This document shows, in pieces, positions 47,238 through 57,330 of a DNA stretch of 64,000 nt; within the stretch, counting starts at the first letter, position 1; every line of letters starts with the position of its first letter. The stretch is taken from positions 20,396,927 through 20,460,926 of the forward strand of contig NC_064034.1 in the NCBI RefSeq assembly GCF_932526225.1. The letters run 5' to 3'. The DNA is from Nematostella vectensis (taxonomy: Eukaryota; Cnidaria; Anthozoa; Actiniaria; Edwardsiidae). Both the position numbers and the translations under genes were made by a program. The notes beneath the pieces are model-generated. The model made no database searches, had not been told where the DNA came from, and saw only the letters and a list, made by a program, of their open reading frames with translations.

Positions 47238-47424
47238 AACAAATTTCCAGGGGTTGAGCGTGGTATGTACTCTTATTTCCCACTCTACACGTCATCTTCG
47301 AGGCCAAAATTTGTTGTGGACTCACTCGACTTCGTCTCGTGAGTCCACAACATTTTGACCTCGAAGATGACGTGTAGCGTGGGAAATAAGAGTACATACC
47401 ACGCTCAACCCCTGGAAATTTGTT
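47238..47424. repeat. 187-bp near-perfect palindrome
   Basis: AACAAATTTCCAGGGGTTGA ... reads the same on both strands to 47424, with arms of about 86 bp, a 13-nt centre (TCGACTTCGTCTC) and only a few mismatches. It lies inside the hAT element. A weaker copy of part of an arm (AAATAAGAGTCCATACCACG) is at 47122-47141. Confidence 0.93.
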
Positions 47425-48148
47425 AAATCTGCCAATTATAACTTTCCCTTCTTGCAAAACAATTTTTTTCTGCTTCTACTTTTATTTTTTGTGTCTCATG
47501 GTAATTACTCTTCTGTCTGTTGTGTTTTTTGACCCCCCAAAATAGCTCTGTTGACAAATAATCATTTTTCTGGCAGATGCGAGAAATAGCGTGAAAATTG
47601 ATTTCCGCACCTATGTGCGTAAGTGCCAAAACCCGGGGGAAACGAGGGACTGTACTCCTACCAGAATTGTTAAACCAAGGGGAAACAAAATCGAAAAAAT
47701 ATATAACAGATTCGAGAAAAAAGAACATACCCTTATCAACGTACACCATATTTTCTTTTTTGCTTGGCCGTCACAAGAACAGTCGGCTGATATGCTTGTG
47801 CAACGCGCGCGATGAATGCGGGACTGTCCCGCGGACAGTGGTGACTTTTTGTTCTAACCTAATAGCGCGCGTAGTTTCATTTTGACGCCCATGATTTAGG
47901 ACATCGACTAACTGGATATCAACATGGGCAATATGGATATCATATATGCGAGCCCCCCTCCCCGCCGAGTTTCCGATCAAACGGGCACTAAATAGCTTTC
48001 ACTCAAATGAATATCTAGACAGTTCTTATGGAATGTTTCAAGACATTACCAAAAATCAGGGACATTTTGTTCAGGCGGTATTTTTTGACAGCGGTCTCAT
48101 TTAGGCGTTACTGCGCATGCGTCGGAATATCAGCTCACCCAAAACAAA

Positions 48149-49109
48149 ATGGCGGAGGGAAGACAGAGATCAAGAAGAATTGATTATAAAGCACTGAATA
48201 ATGTTTCATCTGCCGATTTTAATTTCGATTTTCAAAGAAAACGAAAGTATAAAAGTGGATCAAAGGTATATGATGTGGAAAGGATAATAAGTCAGCGAAT
48301 TACCTCCAGAAACGTAAGTGATAGTTTGCTCGAGCAAACCTTTTTATTTGAGTAGAATCCCAATTTTGTTAAAATATAAATTGGAAACTCACATTTTTGG
48401 TTTGATTTCAAAAGGAATTGTACACCGAATTTCCATTGATTGCTGTATTTTTGTATTTTGTTTCGATACAGGGGGATAAAGAGTACCTAGTGAAGTGGAA
48501 AAATTGGCCGATTTGGACTAGTACTTGGGAGCCAGCGAATCATTTAACAGAAGCTTTGATTAGGTGAATATTCTGAAATAACTCCTCAATAATGATTTTT
48601 TAAAAAAAATATTATTAATAAAAAATTCCGGAAGTCATAGCTTCTGATCTTTTGATGTATTTTGAACTTTCAGATCTTACCTATTCCCTGTAATAACACC
48701 TGAAAGACTAGAAAATGCATCAGCTTTGTTTTTGGAGGGGATTACAAGCATCTTGAAATCCAAGGCAGTAAAAGCTGTACATAGCACCGAAATCCGTATT
48801 GATCATGACATAGTAAGATACATATTTAAGGGCTGTGGTAAATTAGCTGCTGACAAGAAGTCTATGTTTTATGAGAAATCTGATTTCAAAAGATTTGGCC
48901 TTCCAGTGTATTGGTATTACTGCCTGGATGAACATGGACAAGGAATTACAGTGGATTTCCCCATCAAAATCAAAACTGTCCTTTCATACACAAAAGCTTA
49001 CTACATAGTGTCATGTGGGAAATTAGAAAAGAGCCCAACATCTCCTGTAGAAAAAATAGTTATAACTTTAAATAGGAAAGCTTGTGATCAGCACAATTTG
49101 TTTGTTTGA
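48149..49109 (+). CDS. Chromodomain protein encoded by the transposon
   Basis: Exons 48149-48313, 48472-48563 and 48674-49109 total 693 nt (230 aa plus stop), with GTAAGT/GTGAAT donors, CAG acceptors and matching phases. Residues about 40-85 form a chromodomain split by intron 1: YDVERIISQRITSRN, then GDKEYLVKWKNWPIW and TSTWEPANHL. The aromatic cage positions known from HP1 (first Tyr, Trp of KW, next aromatic) are Y, W and W here, so methyl-lysine binding is plausible. The remaining 140 aa (VITPERLENASALFLEGI ... YYIVSCGKLEKSP) match no domain I recognise. The gene converges on the transposase-like gene and lies within the same inverted repeats, so it is probably its partner. It may guide insertion to marked chromatin; that part is inference. 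Confidence 0.85.
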
Positions 49110-49298
49110 TTTTTTTTATAATATATTTTTTTATCATTCATAGGATTTAATAATATATGACTCAATAGAATAATATATGTATATACAAAGAAATTGTTAT
49201 AACATCACCAAGGAAATGTTGAATAGTTTTAAAATTATTTACATGACAATTTATTGTACTGTTGTTATTAATAGCATTGTTATTGCTACTTATAATGT

Positions 49299-51728
49299 TT
49301 ATTCATCCAGAGTGTTACTCGTAGTTGCAGTATAATTTGATTCTGTGTTCCTTCTTCTTTTCCTTGAGTCTAAAATTTTGCTATTCCACCATTCCTCATT
49401 TCGCTTCACATATTTTCTCTTCTCTCTTTCGTGGTGCTCTAGAGATTTTTGCCTAGACTCCAAAAGCAGAATGTCCTTAGCTGCATCCCATTTATTGGAC
49501 TTTTGGTAGTATATGCGCTTAGCATCATCGTTGTTTTTTTCCACACCTTGCCCTGAAAACTGTATGATTGGCCCATGACTTAAGATAAACTGGGGTATGT
49601 GGTATGGAACTGCATGCATGTATGGGGTCACCCTGGCATTACCATAACCAACACGTTTCGCACCAAGCTTGGAAAATAATTCTATCCATGCTTTGGCCTT
49701 TTGGTGAATAGAATCTGGTGTAGTTTCATCAGCATTTGCACAGCATATCAGCAGGTATAATGAATGGAAGTCTTCCCAAAGCTTTATGACCTCAGACTTG
49801 GTTTCATCAAAGAGTATATTCATGGATTTCAGCTTTTCAGGAAGAAATTTCATCAGCTTTTTTTTGTCAGAGCCAACTAAACTTGTCCAGTCTTTCTGCT
49901 TACTTGATTTTCCATCTGCATTCAGTTTTTCCCACACATTAAATGTTATGCCAATGTCATTAATTGCTTTAATTAGCTTATCAAGGCCTATGCCTTTACA
50001 TTCTCCTCTTGGTTTGTGCATATCTTCTTTGCTGTCTTTTTCCATTACTTCAATAATCAAATTTTCTGTCAGCCTGTCTGTTATCCTTAACATCATATGC
50101 AGTTCATCCAGAATGACATGATCTAGTTCAATCTCAAATAAAGGTGGGTTGATACAACAATAATTCTCTTTCTTTTTTGTACACCACTCCTTAAGTGATT
50201 TGATTGTTCTTTTCATTGTGTCTGAGTTGTAGTATGTTGATTCATGTTTCATATTCCACCTCTGAGACTTGTGAACTATACACCACAAACAAGCATAATC
50301 AGAAGTGGCACCACTGAGACCCATTGAAAGCAGCAAAAATTTCAAATCACCCCCAAGAAAAAACTCTAAAGGAATTTCTTTGTCTCCCAAAGTGACTTTT
50401 TTAGCTTTCACATGCTCATTAATATCCTTAATTAGACTGTTGTATGAAACTTTCAGTGTTTCATATTGTTCGGGTCCATTCACAATTCCAATCGTATGGT
50501 TTCCTTTTGATGCATTGTATTCACCAGACTGCAGCAATGAGAAAGAGAGAATCATAAAATTGGTTGTTCTTGACATCTTTGCCCCATCACCACTTATTTT
50601 AACTTTTAGTGGATTTTTAGTGAAATCAAAAGATGGGTGTGAATCCAAATACTTTGATATGACCTCCTTTAGCAGTAAGGAAAAGGAACGTTGAGCACCA
50701 GGGTCAGGGCCAGGCACCCTCTCAATGTGGCAGAGAGAATTGAGCTTGTCCCTCTTTTGTTTAATGAGGTAAGATCGAGGGATATCATTTGTTAGGAAAC
50801 TGAGTTCATGATAGCATTCATCACTTACACAAAATTTGTCTAGTAGAAACAATACTTGTTCAAGCCTATGGTTCTCTTCCTCTGTAAGTCTTTGAGTTTC
50901 ATCACTATTTTTTTCCTGTTCATCATAGTTCAAAGTATATATTTTGCCATCATCACTCTGATCTTTAAAAGCAATAGATGCAATGTCCAGACCAAATGTC
51001 TTTGAGAACCAGAGAGCACATTGAGCTCTCTCTTTTAGCTGTTTAAGTTTTCTTGATTTTTGTTTTGTACCAACCTCAGAAATCTTTTTTGAAGAACAAC
51101 ACAATTTTTCATCCCCTTCCTCTAATGCCAGTGCATAAGCTTTGAGTTCTTCATTTAGTGCTTCTAAAACTTCAATTTCTTCACAATTTGTTTGTTGAAC
51201 TTGCTTAAGCTCTTCCAAAAGTGTTTTTTTCTGCAACTCCAAATCAGTGCATTTATTTTTCCATTCTTGAAGTTCCAGATTCACATCTTCATATTCATCT
51301 CTGAGCTTTGAGATAGATTCAAGCTCTTTTGAAAGGATACTGAATTCTGCATATCTTTTATCCAGTTCCCTTCTGTTCCTTCCACCTTTGCACTTCTTAT
51401 AGAGGGAGAGAACTTTTCCAGTTTCCCTTCTTAGATTTTCTTCCAACCGTCCACTTGATCCCTTTGCAATAGCCCAACAGTGTCCAGGTACTGTGGCATT
51501 GAGCAGGTCTGTTAGACTATAACAGCTTCCATCTGAGGTACTTTTTTGTGAAAAATTATTCCATATTTTGAACAAAGGAAATGGAACCTTAACAGTGAAA
51601 GCAACTTCAAATAGCTTTGCAGATTCTCCAGTTAAATAAGCAAATGAACTCCTTGGATTAATCTCTGAATCAAATTTTAATTTCCAATCTATTGCTTGTT
51701 TAGAGTATTCGGATAAAATCTCAGACAT
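49299..51728 (-). CDS. RAG1/Transib-like DDE transposase candidate, 809 aa
   Basis: A single intact intronless frame starting MSEILSEYSKQAIDWKLKFD. Residues 95-205 are predicted coiled coil (LEENLRRETGKVLSLYKK ... LEELKQVQQ). The C-terminal half shows an RNase H-type pattern: D381 in KISGDGAKMS followed by a hydrophobic strand, D461 in FLGGDLKFLLL, C480-L-W-C483, H705-xxxx-H710 (MHAVPYH), and E730 in GQGVEKNNDDAK. Spacings D-C 19, C-C 3, H-H 5 and H-E 20 are the same as in mouse RAG1 (D708, C727, C730, H937, H942, E962). The D-D spacing is 80 versus 108. The C-terminus is basic (RKRRRNTES). No zinc-finger/RING N-terminus like RAG1 is seen. The alternative is an unrelated RNase H-fold family with a zinc site. 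Confidence 0.8.
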   Translation of the reverse strand: MSEILSEYSKQAIDWKLKFDSEINPRSSFAYLTGESAKLFEVAFTVKVPFPLFKIWNNFSQKSTSDGSCYSLTDLLNATVPGHCWAIAKGSSGRLEENLRRETGKVLSLYKKCKGGRNRRELDKRYAEFSILSKELESISKLRDEYEDVNLELQEWKNKCTDLELQKKTLLEELKQVQQTNCEEIEVLEALNEELKAYALALEEGDEKLCCSSKKISEVGTKQKSRKLKQLKERAQCALWFSKTFGLDIASIAFKDQSDDGKIYTLNYDEQEKNSDETQRLTEEENHRLEQVLFLLDKFCVSDECYHELSFLTNDIPRSYLIKQKRDKLNSLCHIERVPGPDPGAQRSFSLLLKEVISKYLDSHPSFDFTKNPLKVKISGDGAKMSRTTNFMILSFSLLQSGEYNASKGNHTIGIVNGPEQYETLKVSYNSLIKDINEHVKAKKVTLGDKEIPLEFFLGGDLKFLLLSMGLSGATSDYACLWCIVHKSQRWNMKHESTYYNSDTMKRTIKSLKEWCTKKKENYCCINPPLFEIELDHVILDELHMMLRITDRLTENLIIEVMEKDSKEDMHKPRGECKGIGLDKLIKAINDIGITFNVWEKLNADGKSSKQKDWTSLVGSDKKKLMKFLPEKLKSMNILFDETKSEVIKLWEDFHSLYLLICCANADETTPDSIHQKAKAWIELFSKLGAKRVGYGNARVTPYMHAVPYHIPQFILSHGPIIQFSGQGVEKNNDDAKRIYYQKSNKWDAAKDILLLESRQKSLEHHEREKRKYVKRNEEWWNSKILDSRKRRRNTESNYTATTSNTLDE

Positions 51729-52120
51729 ATTTTGTTGCTCTTAGTTAGCTCTGCTAGCTCAGTGTTGGAATTTTATTAACCACAGGAATCCCATTATTTA
51801 TTTGATTAAGTAAAAAGCAATATAATGTACAAAAATATTCGAGAATCTAAATATTAGATATTGTTTTGAAGGATCATGAATGCAATGAGTACACTGGCCT
51901 TGATAACTTCGTCCTACATGGCGAATTTATTATAATTTATTATACTTTCTCTTGCCTCTCTTATACCCCCACGAATCTTTTTTGCACCTTTTAGGCCTGG
52001 TTACATAGGCTTAAAATGGCGGAGAAAGAAGTGGTTTAGTAGCATTTACTCGAAGATTTCAGAGGTTTTTCTCAAGCTACAAACCGCGGTACCTCAGATT
52101 CAGATAGCAATACTTAAAGA

Positions 52121-52333
52121 ATGAAATTCAGGGACTTCGACAGAGTTTTGCCCGTTCCAAATGATTATCAATTGCCATTAAAAATGGCTGTTTCACGAGA
52201 TCATGCTGCCTTCGATAACATGGGAAGACCGCGTAATCGATTCATCGATGTGCTGCAACATCATTTCATGTATTTGGTGAACTACTATTACAAGTTTGAA
52301 GAAAATCCACGGAGAGTTTTATGGTATATTTAG
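52121..52333 (+). CDS. Short frame of 70 aa inside the transposon
   Basis: MKFRDFDRVLPVPNDYQL ... NMGRPRNRFIDVLQHHFMYL, ending at 52333. It lies between the transposase start and the right inverted repeat. The codons look non-random (many aromatic and charged residues). It may be a small accessory protein, an exon, or a relic of older sequence. About 100 bp upstream, AAAATGGCGGAGAAAGAAG resembles the start of the chromodomain gene (AAAATGGCGGAGGGAAG). Confidence 0.3.
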   Translation: MKFRDFDRVLPVPNDYQLPLKMAVSRDHAAFDNMGRPRNRFIDVLQHHFMYLVNYYYKFEENPRRVLWYI

Positions 52334-52821
52334 CTATAATATTGCCCGATCAAAACTTCCATGAAAGCCTCAAAAACCAATCCTGGTAAGTAGATTGAAG
52401 TCAGGTAAATAAGTTAAGAAGACCGCAAAATTGTATTAGTTTGCATAAATACTATATTTCGAGCTTTTCAAATTTCATTGCATACAATCTTTGAAAATAA
52501 TCGGCCATTTTTAAATGGCATTTCAGACATGCGCCGTAAAAATAGCCGCCATATTGTCCCTGATTTTTGGTAATGAAACCTCGAACAAGGCGAATTCTAC
52601 TAAGATACTGCTTTCGTTTCCCAGGAGAGTTTGTATTGTAGATGATGAAAAAAAAAACGTGAATCTGACGAATCTAGAAACCCATCAGGCCGTCACCAGA
52701 CTGTCCAAGACAGTCAACCTCGGCAGAGGTCTCTCTTGCGAGCACACAAGAAACCGAAAATAATAGGCACAAGACACAAAAAAACTTGTAGTTTTTGTTC
52801 GTGATCGATACCCTGCGAGCC

Positions 52822-52919
52822 GAGCTTTCTCCTGTGAGTCTTTGATCTTTTCGTAAGCAGTCGTCTCTCAGACACGCCGACTTGCTACAAAATGAAACAG
52901 ACCTCACAGGAGAAAGCTC
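52822..52919. repeat. 98-bp inverted-repeat element
   Basis: GAGCTTTCTCCTGTGAG (52822-52838) and its exact reverse complement (52903-52919) enclose 64 bp. It is a small foldback element in the right part of the hAT. Confidence 0.75.
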
Positions 52920-53468
52920 GTTCACAGGATAAGTGATCGATGATAGATGTTCACAATTTAGTAGTTCAAAAGTTCAAACTAACTGGTTCAAACAACACAA
53001 CGCATTTGTAATAATTTCAAAACCTCAATAAAGAAATGATATATTACCCGATCTATTTTCATTTACAAAATAGCTTCTGAAAGCATGAATATTCATGCCC
53101 GAACTCGCGGTCGCATCTCTCTTTGATCTCTTGTTGGACGTCGCCATGTTTGAAGAGAAATACCGCTGTACACAATTAGGCTCACACTACCCATAATCCA
53201 TATCGATGCGAATCCAAGATGGCGGTCGTAAACAAAACAACACGCGACTTGAGTTATTTGGACGAGAATGCAATTGAACGAAGAAAAGTATTGCTAAAAA
53301 GACCCTGCTAAATAAGAAAATGATACAACAACATACTAGTGAGTATTTCATTTTCATTTGACAACGTTTCTAGAGCAAGTTTTAGGGCAGATTGCCCAAC
53401 CTTTTTTTACTGTGTTTTGAAGTAGGCGGCGGTTCACCGCCGGTAGCCGCCTTCTATTGAAAGGCCTG

Positions 53469-54850
53469 CAAGCAGTAGCGCAAAGCGCACTTTTTGCAGC
53501 CTTGTTAACAGAACTTTGTTATCCCATTCTTCAGGCATCGTTTGCATTGCCCTTTTGTCATCTGCACATGCCAGTGACCGTCTTGAATACTGCCCTCATG
53601 CAGAGCATGCTTGCGCGAAGAGAAACCATTGATAAGTCCCCTAGCAAGCTACACTCTAAACTTCAACTGAGTCAGACTGCTACATCCAATCCGAACCAAA
53701 ACAAATACTACCTCCACCTGAGCGAGCCTTGTTACCTCGTAGTACTGCCAATACTGATCGGCTTTGTCAACGCCGCCCATGAACTTGTTGTATATCGTGA
53801 CAACGGGAAGGAAATCGACCTTGACAATAGAGCCGTCTTTTTGTCTGCGGTTGACGGTCTCTGTGCCTTTTGCTTCGCATTGGGTACTAATAAAGGCAAC
53901 TGCCTTTTTGTCCTTCCATATGGTAAAAACAACATTGCCCTTCTGGTGGAATATTGACTCTCCTCGGCGAAGGTTTTTATCGCAGCGGCGCCTTTCAGTT
54001 CGTCCGGGAAGTCCTTTCGATTGCTTGTTGTACCAGAGAGATAGATCTTATCCTTTAGCAAGTCTTCTGCTAGCTTTACCGAAGTAAAGAAGTTGTCACA
54101 GAAGATGTAGTGACCTTTTCCTGCGACTTTACGAGTCAACTCGTAAACAACTTGATACCCGAGTCCTTGTTGCCATCTTTCTTCCCCGTGTATACTTGCA
54201 TTTCAGGAACGAACGCCGTTTCTGCATCAGCGCGCACCCATATCTTTATTCCTCGCTTTATTGGCTTCATCGGCATATATTGTTTAAAACCATGGCGCGT
54301 CTAAAAACGGCCGCACTTTGTGCAGTTTGTCGTGCCCCGGGCTGCCACGTGGAATCATGGTTTCTCGATTGTTCAGAGGAAGATACTGTCTTATTTTCTC
54401 AAATCTGTCTCTTGGCATTACCTTCTTTACCTTTGAAGCCAAAGAGAATGTTGAGCCCAAGGAACGCACGCATTTTGGCAATGATGGTTTCGTACCATTT
54501 CTCGTCGGGCTTCATTTGTTGGCACTGGCGGGCATATCTATTTGTTTCCAGGACGATATGTTCAATCAGTTCTTCTGAAAACAGTATCAGGAAGAAACCC
54601 CCCGCAAAACATTCTTCTGGTAGCATAAAAGTGGCACCGGTCTTCTCGCAAAACGCAGAAATGTCACGTCTCCTTCGGTACTTGACCAAACTTCTCTCGA
54701 TTCTCTCTGAAAACTCACATCTTTGTTCTCAGAATCGCTTTCCTCGCTCTAATCATCTTTAGAAATATCAGACTCCCCATCATTTTCCGGTCTATAAGGC
54801 TCTAGATTATTGGTAAAACCAATGGATTCTTTATTATCGCTTTCGAACAG
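53469..54850 (-). pseudogene. piggyBac transposase pseudogene, interrupted by the hAT
   Basis: In order on minus: acidic N-terminus (SDNKESIGFTNNLEPYRPE, then SEESDSENKDVSFQRES after a stop), LIEHIVLETNRYARQCQQ, MRAFLGLNILFGFKG, RFEKIRQYLPLNNRE with GSPGHDKLHKVRPFLD, and GKGHYIFCDNFFTSVKLAED with the core Asp of CDNFF. A C-terminal zinc-binding tail (KGQCKRCLKNGITKFC ... GCKKCALRYCLQA) follows. Several frameshifts and stops separate the parts. The tail runs straight into the hAT terminus at 53468, with CAAGC as the target duplication. It was therefore already a piggyBac copy when the hAT landed. Confidence 0.85.
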
Positions 54851-56877
54851 ATTATACAAATTGCCAACATAAAACTTTACAGCTGAATACCTCGCTTGTT
54901 TTGTATGAGCACCTCATTTTTATGCACTTAAAAATTGTAAATTCTTCCCAAATTAATTCCTGTACAATTTTATAACGCGGTTTAACAACGTACATTTCTG
55001 TCATTGAAATTTCAGCAGAATGCATATTTACCCCTTCGTCTTTTGACTTATCTGTAATATGTAACGCAGGCAACACAAGTGTTTGTTGTGTCTTCTGTTC
55101 TATTTCGAGTTGATTAATGGATATCTCACATTTCTTCATGTCAGCAACATTTCTTAATGTTTTGCTTTTGCTAAGATTAGTGGCCCCCAAAACGTCGCTT
55201 TCATTTTCCAATTGTGAATTGAGGGCCCGCCTTAGTTTAACGAAGGCTGGCGGTTTTCCTCAGTTTTAGGAGTCCTTATAGCATACATTCCCATCTTCGT
55301 TGACATCTGTGGGTCAGATTGTTTAAGCAAATCCCGAGCTCGCGAGTTCCTCTTACAAAAACGCTGGGTGTGGTCGTACAAATTGTATCGACCCCTTAAA
55401 GGATTGACTCGGCTTTGCCTGGTAAAACTATTTCTAGCTTTCCTATGCTTATTTGTTAAAACTTGTTTGACTTCATCACAGATTATGATTCGCACTGGGG
55501 AATCGCAGACTGTGCGAGCTAATAAAGTACATGCCATGATTTGCAAAACAATTAGCGTTTTTAGTACGAGTGTCAATTCCTGCTATGGCAAAATGCTTAG
55601 AGCTTGTCAGAGAATCCTTAAGTTTAGCCACAATTTCTTTGTTTAGTATCGATTTTTGGTGATTGGATTTCACTCATGGTGAACCCTTTTAAAGACGCAC
55701 TGGACTCTGCCTTTCCAATGTTTTCGGAGATTGCAGAATAACATATTCTTTCAGTGCAGGCTTCAAACCTTTAACAAAATAATTAAGCCATTCCGAGCGA
55801 GGAATATCTAGTTGTAAGCAAAAGAGTAAGAGTAAGTGTGCGCCAGAAATGCGCACAACAAGAAAATTTGCCTAGCTAATCTGTTATGTTCAATGGCTTG
55901 TGTTTCACTAACCTCCAAAATGTTGTCTCGTTTTCTTTAGAGAGCGCGGCTTTTCTTCATTGCCTTGCAGTATTCCAAACAACAAGACGAGTGTTCTAGT
56001 CAAAGCTGTTTTCAGATTTTCCTCTGATGATCCTTCTTCGATGATCGGAGACTGTGTTCTTAATTCACTTGTACGGGAGTCATAGTGGTCTTTCTTCTAG
56101 GTCTTCCTTAGACCTGTTGTGCTTGGTTGAAGCCCGGGTTCTAACACCACATGTAACAGCTATATTTTTGGGTTCTCTAACCACATGTAACAGAACGACT
56201 ATGACCCACTTGGCTGGGAGGAGGTATCGGTTTTTTTCTTGTTCGCTGTTACAAGGTCTTTACAAGATCTGGTGTCTACAAGTAATTTCACATGTGAGTC
56301 TCTTCAAGTCCCTTGTGTCTTAAGTGAGTGTTAGTGGGAGAGAGTGTTACAGGTGTCTCTTCAAGTTCTTAAGTGAGTTGGGGCTTCGGTATGCACCCAT
56401 ATTTATATGTTGCTACTGACTACGGATGTCACACACTAACTTGTTACACTGCTAGTGTGCATGGCAAGCTACACGTGACTATTATGATTGACAGCATTCC
56501 AATCATTTTTGCACTCAAAATCTTAAAATGTACTAATACCAAATTTCACCGATGGCTAGGTCTGAAGCTTAGGGTAAACCTTGTGTTAACTCAGACTTAA
56601 CTTTCCTTATGTAGCTAACGGATGCAGGACTAAAACAAATGCTCAAGACTCTGTTCTCCAGTACCACTTGAAAAGTGACGCGGTACGCCTATAAGTTTCC
56701 CGAGTTCATATTTTTAGATCTGCTAAAAATATGAACTGCTTGGCTAAGCAATTTCCATGCGAGCGTTTTATATTTCCCTGTCAAACGCGATAGGTTAACT
56801 AAACAAAATGCTTTTAGTTGTTCGGTGGACTTCAATATGCTGACAGCTGATCAGTATATAATTTCTAGATGTCTTCA
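54851..56877. other. Low-content region, possible older coding relics
   Basis: Minus-strand frames at 54852-55211 (MENESDVLGATNLSKSKTLR) and 55232-55673 (KQVLTNKHRKARNSFTRQSR) look mildly coding but have no known domain and are shifted against each other. They may belong to a decayed element next to the piggyBac. Around 56130-56180 ACCACATGTAACAG occurs twice. No gene is supported to 56877. Confidence 0.35.
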
Positions 56878-57330
56878 CTACATGTGTGACTTATTCCTGC
56901 ATGACAAAGCAATCCACCGGAGCAACGTGGAAATTGAAGGATTAGTTAAAAGAATATTATCACCTTTTGGAAAATCAGAAAAGAACAAATTAATCCAATA
57001 GTTCCTTTTGTCCAGGGCCTCCAAGGCCAGATGTAGGAGATGGGGGATGTCGATCTTTAGGCATTTACTTATTTTTGGTAGGGGGTTAAAAATTGCACAT
57101 TTCAATAGAGGTTTCAGGAATCCTTCGCACAATGATGGGTTGTATAGTACTGCAATGACGGGAGCAAGTTTGTGGGCAAACAGCTTCAGGACGAAATTTG
57201 GAATTCTGTCAGGGCTTTGCCACTTCCAGATCTTGGTTGCACTGAGGGATTTGAAGGCCTCGCGAACAGAGACAAACAGACTGGGAGGAATATCAGTAAT
57301 GTCGTGATTTCAAACCGATGAAGAAATCAT
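56878..57330 (-). pseudogene. LINE reverse-transcriptase fragment (CR1/Jockey-like)
   Basis: The minus strand gives VREAFKSLSATKIWKWQSPD, RIPNFVLKLFAHKLAPVIAV, LYNPSLCEGFLKPLLKCAIF and NPLPKISKCL. This follows the K.SGPDGIPN.VLK..A..LAP....YN.S..EG..P...K.A.V.PIPK pattern at the start of LINE reverse transcriptase. Then, after an internal deletion, ALEALDKRNYWINLFFSDFP and LLTNPSISTLLRWIALSCRN follow (palm region, FADF.K.FD, and LRWI..FL..R). The catalytic Asp region is truncated. Confidence 0.75.

Larger units (their letters stand above)
48044..52575. mobile_element. Candidate RAG1/Transib-like transposon, 4532 bp
   Basis: The inverted ends CATTACCAAAAATCAGGGAC plus A at 48044-48064 and 52555-52575 match perfectly (21 bp). 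Further inside, GGCGGTATTTTTT and GGCGGCTATTTTT continue an imperfect match. Between them lie exactly two intact convergent genes: chromodomain protein (plus, 48149-49109) and 809-aa transposase-like protein (minus, 49299-51728), 189 bp apart, plus a short plus-strand frame (52121-52333). No clear target duplication was found (left flank TTCAAGA, right flank AAACCTC). It is inserted in the hAT element, so it is younger than that element, and its genes are uninterrupted. Confidence 0.8.
43607..53468 (-). mobile_element. hAT element carrying a nested transposon
   Basis: The ends CAGGCCTTTCAATA (43607-43620) and its exact reverse complement (53455-53468) are flanked by CAAGC at 43602-43606 and 53469-53473. 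A shared subterminal GTAGGCGGC occurs inside both ends. Span 9862 bp, of which 4532 bp (48044-52575) are a later insertion, leaving about 5.3 kb of hAT. It carries the ZNF862/KIAA1586-like transposase pseudogene on minus. The insertion interrupts the C-terminal zinc-binding part of a piggyBac pseudogene. A 5-bp rather than 8-bp duplication is unusual for hAT but is shared by the CAGG-ended MITEs in this window. Confidence 0.82.

Noticed and set aside
48030-52590. Target-site duplication for the RAG1-like element
   Set aside because: The flanks TTCAAGA and AAACCTC share no direct repeat of 4-8 bp; the duplication may have mutated or the ends may lie a few bases further out.
53457-54762. Plus-strand frames up to 188 codons
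   Set aside because: Antisense to the piggyBac pseudogene, which has clear family motifs on minus.
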